DNA from: Limnobacter thiooxidans
GTDB lineage: Bacteria; Pseudomonadota; Gammaproteobacteria; Burkholderiales; Burkholderiaceae_B
DNA: 64,000 nt
Direction of reading: 5' to 3'
Assembly: GCF_036323495.1 (NCBI RefSeq)
Contig: NZ_AP028947.1
Coordinates: forward strand, 1,364,001-1,428,000
The first letter of the stretch is position 1, and each line of letters opens with the position of its first letter. Both the position numbers and the translations under genes were made by a program. The notes under the pieces are model-generated. The model was not told where the DNA came from, did not search any database, and was given only the letters and a program-made list of their open reading frames with translations. Positions 58,667 to 64,000 of the stretch are shown here, in pieces.

Positions 58667-59434
58667 ATGTGGATTCGATTACGAGAAGACATCGACACGA
58701 TTTTGAAAAAGGACCCCGCTGCCCGCGGCAGGTTGGAAGTTTTCCTTTGCTATCCCGGGCTGCACGCATTGATGTGGCATCGATTGGCCCACAGTTCGTG
58801 GAATGCGGGCTTGACCACACTGGCGCGTTTTCTGTCCCACCTGGGGCGTTTTTTCACCGGGATAGAAATTCACCCCGGTGCAACAATTGGCCGTCGTGTG
58901 TTCATTGATCATGGCATGGGTGTGGTCATTGGCGAAACCGCTGAAATTCATGACGACGTGACCATTTACCAAGGCGTAACTTTGGGTGGTACATCCCTGG
59001 CCAAAGGCAAACGCCACCCGACCCTTGAAAAAGGCGTTGTTGTGGGTGCGGGTGCGCAAGTGTTGGGTCCGTTCACTGTGGGTGAAGGCGCCAAGATTGG
59101 TTCGAATGCGGTCGTAACAAAGCCGGTACCTGCGGGCGCCACTGCGGTGGGTAACCCCGCCCGAATGATAGTGAAGGCCGAAGAGCGCGCTCCGGGTGAG
59201 GAACTGACCGGTGCTGCCAGAACGAAGGAAGAGTTTTCAGCTTACGGCGTATCCAAAAACGGCGATGACCCTTTGATCAAGGCCATGCACGGCTTGATTG
59301 ATCAAGCCATTGCCCAGCAGCAGCGCATTGATCAACTGGAAAAACTGTTGAATAAGGGCAAACCTGAAGCAGATTGCGAAGGCGTGGCAGACTGCGAAGA
59401 ACTGAAGGCCCTGAACAAACTGGTAGACAATTAA
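58667..59434 (+). CDS. cysE: Serine O-acetyltransferase
   Basis: A 255-residue left-handed beta-helix enzyme that acetylates serine for cysteine synthesis. Catalytic Asp/His are in [19 protein letters not shown], followed by [20 protein letters not shown]-terminal helical extension (about residues 210-255, including [13 protein letters not shown]) contains two cysteines (ADCEG, ADCEE). ATG 58667 gives the family start [24 protein letters not shown] lies about 10 bases before. Its terminator lies inside the convergent lpxH gene. Confidence 0.95.
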   Translation: MWIRLREDIDTILKKDPAARGRLEVFLCYPGLHALMWHRLAHSSWNAGLTTLARFLSHLGRFFTGIEIHPGATIGRRVFIDHGMGVVIGETAEIHDDVTIYQGVTLGGTSLAKGKRHPTLEKGVVVGAGAQVLGPFTVGEGAKIGSNAVVTKPVPAGATAVGNPARMIVKAEERAPGEELTGAARTKEEFSAYGVSKNGDDPLIKAMHGLIDQAIAQQQRIDQLEKLLNKGKPEADCEGVADCEELKALNKLVDN

Positions 59435-59505
59435 GTCGGTTGAGCTTGGTAAGCCTTTAATGAAGTCACTAAGTCAGCCCTTGAGTCAGCTGTTAACTCC
59501 GCGCT

Positions 59506-60357
59506 TCAGGCCGCCCGATTAAACAAGGTCAGGCTGAAATCACCGTTTGACAACATTTTGACAAAACCGCCCGTGTGGCGGTTTTTTTCGGGCTGATCGA
59601 AGTCCCAGTCAGGTAACACGATTCTCAAACCCTTCTGAAGGAAAGCCTGTGTGCTTTCCGGTTTTTCCGGTGCTTTGCTGTCAAGGGTAGGGTGTATGGC
59701 ACAACGGTGGGTGTGCCCGTGCAGAATCACGTCGCTTTTGCCCACGTAGTAACCGTCCGGCCACTTGCCTTGAAATGAATCGGCAACGGCTTGCCGGTTG
59801 GCATCCATGATGTTCAAGGCACTGTTGGCCTTGTGCATTTTGCTTTCGCTGCGAATGGACTTGGCCATTTCAATTCTTTGTTCAAGGGGTAAAGCCAATA
59901 GCTTGGCTTGCCATTGTTCACTGCGGCTTTGAATGCGAAATTGCTGATAGGCCCTGTCGTCTGTGCACAATTGATCGCCATGGGTGATCAGCACGACGTG
60001 GTGGTTCACCATCAGGAATTCTGGGTCGGGCAGCAGTTCCAGCCCGGCGGATTCAGCAAAACTTTCGCCCAATAGAAAGTCGCGATTACCGTGCATGAAA
60101 AACACCCGAGCCCCTGCGGACTGCGCACTTTGAACGGCCTGTGCCACCCGTTCTATGGTGCGGTCGCCGTAATCGTCGCCGTACCAGACTTCGAACAGAT
60201 CACCCAGCAGAAACACCAAAGCGCCATCTTGAGCCACGCTAGCGAGCCAGTTTTCAAATGCGTCGAGTGTTTTGGGAGTGTGTTCAGACAAATGCAGGTC
60301 TGATGCAAAAAATGCGGCACCGTGTTGCGGAATTTCGATCAAGGTCTTGCCTGACAA
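59506..60357 (-). CDS. lpxH: UDP-2,3-diacylglucosamine diphosphatase
   Basis: A 283-residue Mn2+-dependent phosphoesterase of lipid A synthesis that forms lipid X from UDP-2,3-diacylglucosamine. Metal motifs: SDLHLSE, LLGDLFEVWYGDD, HGNRDFLLGE, ITHGDQLCTDD and HGHTHRCAIH. The start seems to be TTG 60357 with a poor ribosome site; a second in-frame TTG at 60342 follows. The C-terminus is longer than in E. coli (240), and its codons contain the cysE terminator. A terminator lies 12 bases upstream, so its own promoter is not obvious. Confidence 0.93.
   Translation of the reverse strand: MSGKTLIEIPQHGAAFFASDLHLSEHTPKTLDAFENWLASVAQDGALVFLLGDLFEVWYGDDYGDRTIERVAQAVQSAQSAGARVFFMHGNRDFLLGESFAESAGLELLPDPEFLMVNHHVVLITHGDQLCTDDRAYQQFRIQSRSEQWQAKLLALPLEQRIEMAKSIRSESKMHKANSALNIMDANRQAVADSFQGKWPDGYYVGKSDVILHGHTHRCAIHPTLDSKAPEKPESTQAFLQKGLRIVLPDWDFDQPEKNRHTGGFVKMLSNGDFSLTLFNRAA
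59563..59588 (+). terminator. cysE terminator inside the lpxH 3' coding region
   Basis: AAAACCGCC (59563-59571) pairs with GGCGGTTTT (59577-59585) around CGTGT, and the T-run continues to 59588. It acts on the plus strand, 129 bases after cysE, and is embedded in lpxH codons for NRHTGGFVK on the other strand. Confidence 0.75.
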
Positions 60358-60368
60358 GAATTGGACTT

Positions 60369-60392
60369 AAAAAAAGCCCTTTTCACAGGGCT
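60369..60392 (-). terminator. Terminator after the cyclophilin gene
   Basis: AGCCCT (60375-60380) pairs with AGGGCT (60387-60392) around TTTCAC. On the minus strand the A-run 60369-60375 becomes a T-run after the stem. On the plus strand TTTTTT also follows, so the element is symmetrical. Confidence 0.8.
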
Positions 60393-60410
60393 TTTTTCGG
60401 GTCTACAAAA

Positions 60411-61013
60411 TTAAAGTACTTCGACGCCTTGAATAATCACGTCTTCAACGGGCACATCCTGGTGGAAGCCTTTGGAACCGGTTTTTACGCCCACAATTTT
60501 GTCGACGATGTCCTGGCCTTCAGTGACCTTGCCAAAGACGCAATAGCCCCAGCCCTGTGGTGTCGGGCTATTGAAGTTCAAGAACTCGTTGTTTTCCACG
60601 TTGATGAAAAACTGGGCGGTAGCAGAATGAGGATCATTCGTGCGGGCCATGGCCAGGGTGTACTTCTCGTTCTTCAATCCATTGTCCGCTTCGTTTTTAA
60701 CGGGGTCTTTGGTTGGCTTCTGTTTCATGCCGGATTCAAAACCGCCACCTTGAACCATGAAGCCGCGAATCACGCGGTGAAAAATGGTGTTGGTGTAAAA
60801 GCCGCTTTTTGCATATTCAAGAAAATTGGCCACTGTGGCAGGTGCTTTTTCAGCGTCGAGGGTGATTGTGATGTCACCAAAATTTGTTTTAAGTTTGACC
60901 ATGGTTTGTTTTTTCGTTTTTGCAAACGCAGAGGAGATTGAAAAATTGCCGATGCCGGCAGCAAACGCTGAGAACATCGACCACTTGAGAAAAACACGTT
61001 TGCTTTGAGTCAC
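60411..61013 (-). CDS. Cyclophilin-type peptidyl-prolyl isomerase with signal peptide
   Basis: A 200-residue PPIase. GTG 61013 has AAGGGAA seven bases upstream. The N-terminal 31 residues form a Sec signal (KRVFLK, hydrophobic core, SSAFA before KTKK), so it is probably periplasmic. The cyclophilin core starts at [13 protein letters not shown] (Met38); active-site residues include [22 protein letters not shown] and GYCVFGKV. Without the signal it looks like a cytoplasmic PpiB; the internal Met38 has no ribosome site. It follows the L,D-transpeptidase gene by 11 bases. Confidence 0.92.
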   Translation of the reverse strand: MTQSKRVFLKWSMFSAFAAGIGNFSISSAFAKTKKQTMVKLKTNFGDITITLDAEKAPATVANFLEYAKSGFYTNTIFHRVIRGFMVQGGGFESGMKQKPTKDPVKNEADNGLKNEKYTLAMARTNDPHSATAQFFINVENNEFLNFNSPTPQGWGYCVFGKVTEGQDIVDKIVGVKTGSKGFHQDVPVEDVIIQGVEVL

Positions 61014-61024
61014 AGACGATTCCC

Positions 61025-62320
61025 TTACAGTTTATAGGTGTCTTCCTGAACAATTTGCCAGCGGGTTCCGACCTTCATCCAATACTGTTGCTTCCGTCTT
61101 TCACCAGACAGCTTGTCGGCTTGCTTGAAGGAAATCAGCATCATGTCTTTGTCACTGGGGTAGCGCATTACTGTCAGATCGTCGATCTTGATTTTACCAA
61201 ATGACTTGTTTGCGATCTGATTACTACGCTGCCATTCAACAAGGCCCTGACCATCGATTTTAACATTGCTGGCGTAGTGATAAATTCCTTTTGAAAAGCC
61301 TTTCTCAAGGTCTTTTTTCCAGGTGTCCACCATGCGAAGCGCCGCTTTGCGATGGCTTTGCCAGACTTCCAATGGCACGAAATCAAGCCGTTCGCTGATA
61401 ACCACTTGTGTGTTACCGATGTCCACAAATTTTTTCAAGGCCAACAAATCCTGATTGGCCAATACGACGCAGCCATCGCTCGCTTTTGGAGGGCGGCTCA
61501 CATAATTCTTGGGCATGCCGTGCAACCAAATGCCGTAGCCGGTCTTGCCCAAACGCCTGTCCCAAGAGTTGGGGTAATCAATGGGCAGGGCCATGGGTCC
61601 GTAAAAATCAGTCAGCTTTTCCTTGGGCAACAGTTCGGTAATGGTGTAAACACCGATGGGGGTGCGTTTGTCGCCTTCCCGAACCTTGACCGCACCCATT
61701 TTGCCCTGTGACACGTAAAAGTCGGTGACCAGACGCGGTTGCGGGAATGCGTTTTCATACAAAAACAGGCGCGACCGGGTGGTGTCCACCAGAATTACAT
61801 AGCGCTGATCGTCGTGCATTTGCATCAACTCAGCTGGCAGAAGGTCTCGCTGAGGTCGGTCTTTCACGGCTTTGAAACGGGCTATTGCTTCTTCTCGCAA
61901 TTCGGCCAGTTCATCTCGTTTGCCGCGTGGAACATTCGGCATGTCCCCGATGTTTTTCAGTGGTCTGCCAGCTTTCAACGACAAAATGTCGCCTTTCAGC
62001 ATGTGTCCGAGGTAAAAGTTCGGAAATTCGGCAAGTAACCGGTCGGTCAGGGTTAACGCCCTGTCAAGGTCGTGCTTGCTTAACGCGGTGTAAATGTCTT
62101 CCACTGCGGTGTCAATCACAGGTCTGTAAGTTTCGCTTTCAAACAATCGACCGGCCAGTGAGCCCGACCGGCCCTGAGCACCAGAATAGCCAGCCAATTG
62201 AATTGAATCGTTTGAGCTGGAGTCAACAAAAGAGGGCGCTGCCGTGAAAGTCCAGAACACGAGAGGCAGGGTAAGCCTGGCGCCCCGGAAAATTCGGTGT
62301 AGCGTTCTTTTTGAAAACAT
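61025..62320 (-). CDS. L,D-transpeptidase (YkuD family) with C-terminal NTF2-like domain
   Basis: A 431-residue envelope protein with an N-terminal signal or anchor ([17 protein letters not shown]). A helical, TPR-like region (about 65-155) precedes the YkuD catalytic domain (about 174-310), with His267 (WLHGMP) and catalytic Cys284 in KASDGCVVL; the usual SHGC is SDGC here, a known variant. The last 110 residues (about 320-431) look like an NTF2/SnoaL-type domain and resemble the C-terminus of the TPR protein encoded just upstream. It forms 3-3 peptidoglycan cross-links or attaches proteins, by family inference. Its start directly follows the stop of the TPR gene. Confidence 0.9.
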   Translation of the reverse strand: MFSKRTLHRIFRGARLTLPLVFWTFTAAPSFVDSSSNDSIQLAGYSGAQGRSGSLAGRLFESETYRPVIDTAVEDIYTALSKHDLDRALTLTDRLLAEFPNFYLGHMLKGDILSLKAGRPLKNIGDMPNVPRGKRDELAELREEAIARFKAVKDRPQRDLLPAELMQMHDDQRYVILVDTTRSRLFLYENAFPQPRLVTDFYVSQGKMGAVKVREGDKRTPIGVYTITELLPKEKLTDFYGPMALPIDYPNSWDRRLGKTGYGIWLHGMPKNYVSRPPKASDGCVVLANQDLLALKKFVDIGNTQVVISERLDFVPLEVWQSHRKAALRMVDTWKKDLEKGFSKGIYHYASNVKIDGQGLVEWQRSNQIANKSFGKIKIDDLTVMRYPSDKDMMLISFKQADKLSGERRKQQYWMKVGTRWQIVQEDTYKL

Positions 62321-63466
62321 TTAGCTGCCCACCCGCTCGCTGACAATTTTCCAGGTGCCACCTTCCTGCTTCATGGTCAATGTTTTGCTGGAAATGTTGT
62401 TCAGTCGGTTGGAGAAATAGCTCTGCTTGAATTTCACCACGGCTTCATCGCCAGTGATGGTAATCAATGGGTTTTCAACTACAACCCGAATTGTTTCCTT
62501 GCCAACAATGCGCTGTTCACGCATTTTTTCCCAGTTGGCTCGGCTCATCTTTCCTGGGGTGTCGAAATCCTGACTGTAAGCGTTCAAATAGCCTGCGATG
62601 TCCTGGTCAGTCCATGCTTTTGCCCATGCTTCAACAGAAGCCAATACTTGTCTGTCCATGCCAATCGTGTTGGCTTTCGTTTCAGCCGGATTGCTGGCCG
62701 TAATGGCTGGCGCGGGTACAGGGGCAGGTCTGGAAGGCGCTACAGCAACAGCCGGTGGTGCGACAACAACGGGTGCCGGGGCGGATACTACAGGCGCAGG
62801 ATCAGCCTTGGGTTCTTCCTTGACCACGGGTGGTTTTGCCACTGGCGCTGGTGCTGGTGCTGGCGCTGATTTGCCGGAGGGCGCTGCGGCTGCGACAACA
62901 GCCACTGCTTCCGGTTTGCCTGCGATCAGGTTACGAACCAACGACAATTTGGTTTGCGCGGTGGAATTTCTGCCATCCAGCTGCAAAGCCTTGTCGTAAG
63001 ACTGACTGGCCAGCTTGGCATACACATCGCCCAGGTTTTCATGAGCAGTGGCGTAGCTTGGATGGGTGCGAATGGCCATTTCCAGTGCTTCGCGTGCCTT
63101 TTCATATTCACCGCGGCCTGCATACAGCACGGCGAGGTTGTTATAAGGCTCGGGCAACTCAGGGAAATCTTCGGTCAGCTTCGTGAAAATGGTGATCGCT
63201 TCAGCGGTTTTGTTGCGCTCGGTGAGGATCAACCCTTTCAGAAAGCGCATTTGTGCGTCATTGGGGCGATTGGCCAGATACGCGTCTGCACGGGCTTGTG
63301 CCTGTTCAAACTGGCTTCGTTGAATGAGCCTGGACACTTCATCCGCTTCATCGGCATGGCTGGGCGCACCGGCGAATGCCAAACCCATGAGCGCAAACAG
63401 CAAGGCATACTTGCTTTTTACGAATTTGCCACTGATTGACGACGTGATTGTTTTTTTTGCCTGCAT
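62321..63466 (-). CDS. TPR protein with Ala/Pro-rich linker and C-terminal NTF2-like domain
   Basis: A 381-residue exported protein. ATG 63466 is preferred because AAAGG lies nine bases upstream; in-frame ATGs at 63499 and 63526 lack ribosome sites. The signal peptide has a long basic start and core YALLFALMGLAFAGAPSHA. Three to four TPR units follow (about residues 45-160, for example PEPYNNLAVLYAGRGEYEKA), then about 80 residues rich in Ala, Pro and Val, and a final NTF2-like domain (270-381). The layout suggests a periplasmic scaffold that crosses the wall. It is paired with the L,D-transpeptidase gene and is divergent from cysS. Confidence 0.88.
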   Translation of the reverse strand: MQAKKTITSSISGKFVKSKYALLFALMGLAFAGAPSHADEADEVSRLIQRSQFEQAQARADAYLANRPNDAQMRFLKGLILTERNKTAEAITIFTKLTEDFPELPEPYNNLAVLYAGRGEYEKAREALEMAIRTHPSYATAHENLGDVYAKLASQSYDKALQLDGRNSTAQTKLSLVRNLIAGKPEAVAVVAAAAPSGKSAPAPAPAPVAKPPVVKEEPKADPAPVVSAPAPVVVAPPAVAVAPSRPAPVPAPAITASNPAETKANTIGMDRQVLASVEAWAKAWTDQDIAGYLNAYSQDFDTPGKMSRANWEKMREQRIVGKETIRVVVENPLITITGDEAVVKFKQSYFSNRLNNISSKTLTMKQEGGTWKIVSERVGS

Positions 63467-63657
63467 TCGGTTGCGCCTTTGCGGGGTTACCCGTTTCATC
63501 TGATTGGTTGGGAAAAACTCGATCATGCGTAATGATATACTCGACAGCTATTGTAGCAAGCCCCAGAGCGGGTTGGCTTCTGAACGGGGTTTCCTGTCAA
63601 ATCCTGTCTTAGATTGTAACGCTTTGAACGGCCATGTCCGTCCTTTTTCCGAGTCCA

Positions 63658-64000
63658 ATGAAATCGTCTCTCCAAATTTACAATTCAATTCTAAGGAAAA
63701 AGCAGGCATTTTCGCCCCTTGATCCGCAGAACGTCCGGATGTACGTGTGTGGCATGACAGTCTATGACTTCTGCCACCTGGGCCATGCCCGGGTCATGGT
63801 TGTGTTCGATTTGCTCAAACGCTGGTTGCGCGCCTCGGGCTATCCTGTGACCTATGTGCGCAACATCACCGACATTGATGACAAGATCATTCGCCGAGCA
63901 GTTGAGAACGGGGAAAGCATTCGTGCGTTGACTGACCGGTTTATTGCGGCGATGCACGAAGATGCCGATGCATTGGGCATTGAGCGGCCCGACCACGAGC
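63658..64000 (+). CDS. cysS: Cysteinyl-tRNA synthetase, N-terminal part (3' end outside window)
   Basis: The frame opens at ATG 63658 and runs off the window; 114 residues are visible of about 460. The protein starts [18 protein letters not shown] and has the zinc ligand Cys31 in YVCGMTVYD, then the HIGH-type signature HLGH (40-43), and [14 protein letters not shown]. No clear ribosome site precedes the ATG, but the start fits the family. It is divergent from the TPR gene; cysE and cysS lie in the same neighbourhood. Confidence 0.95.
   Translation, partial: MKSSLQIYNSILRKKQAFSPLDPQNVRMYVCGMTVYDFCHLGHARVMVVFDLLKRWLRASGYPVTYVRNITDIDDKIIRRAVENGESIRALTDRFIAAMHEDADALGIERPDHE

Noticed and set aside
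63504..63722. Short plus-strand open frame overlapping the cysS start
   Set aside because: It overlaps cysS in another frame and has no ribosome site or recognisable motif.

Overview
The window reads as a chromosome segment of a betaproteobacterium of the order Burkholderiales, with moderate G+C. The gene orders point there: an ECF-type sigma factor followed by DUF3619, DUF3106 and RDD genes beside ilvB-ilvN-ilvC; psd-pssA-leuA; rpsO-pnp-quinone reductase-tpiA-secG-tRNA-Leu(GAG); a complete nuoA-N operon ending in a DUF2818 gene; and pyrG-kdsA-eno-ftsB. A Limnobacter-like organism is my guess from gene content and base composition; nothing in the window proves the genus.

Layout. 1-1859: 3' part of a SpoVR family gene overlapped by a degenerate CobC/CobD-like aminotransferase homologue. 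1876-3883 (minus): sigma factor, DUF3619, DUF3106 and RDD genes, a likely envelope-related module. 4277-7619: ilvB, ilvN and ilvC (branched-chain amino acids), closed by a strong terminator. 7822-9918: large monofunctional catalase. 10066-11531: psd and pssA (phosphatidylethanolamine synthesis). 11532-12114: a 583-base gap with three copies of a 60-70 base repeat. 12115-18521: leuA, rpsO, pnp, quinone reductase, tpiA, secG. 18530-18614: tRNA-Leu. 18702-33511: the 14 complex I genes plus DUF2818. 33676-36: a small lipoprotein (33676-34104), then ETF-ubiquinone oxidoreductase (minus) divergent from a 3-oxoacid CoA-transferase pair; together with complex I these feed the quinone pool. 37512-41744: pyrG, kdsA, eno, ftsB. 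41795-43255 (minus): Hsp33 and a gamma carbonic anhydrase-like protein. 43306-50893: a tightly packed plus-strand run (DUF455, PHP phosphoesterase, Sua5/YciO, site-2 protease, trpS, methyltransferase, dapA, bamC, MBL hydrolase). 51012-52623 (minus): Ala/Pro-rich lipoprotein and the RoxA-type ribosomal oxygenase. 52726-53274: SlyD-like isomerase. 53308-57708 (minus): metallophosphoesterase, mutS, suhB. 57752-59434: trmJ and cysE. 59506-63466 (minus): TPR protein, L,D-transpeptidase, exported cyclophilin, lpxH. 63658-64000: start of cysS.

Almost all of this is housekeeping: central metabolism, respiration, envelope synthesis, translation and DNA repair. I saw no CRISPR array, insertion sequence, prophage, toxin-antitoxin or defence locus. 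The parts least explained by known genes are the CobC-like protein that lacks the PLP lysine, the three-copy repeat before leuA, the TPR protein and L,D-transpeptidase that share a C-terminal domain, and several regulatory hairpins (rpsO, pyrG, ftsB, and a plus-strand terminator at 51260 that serves no visible gene).
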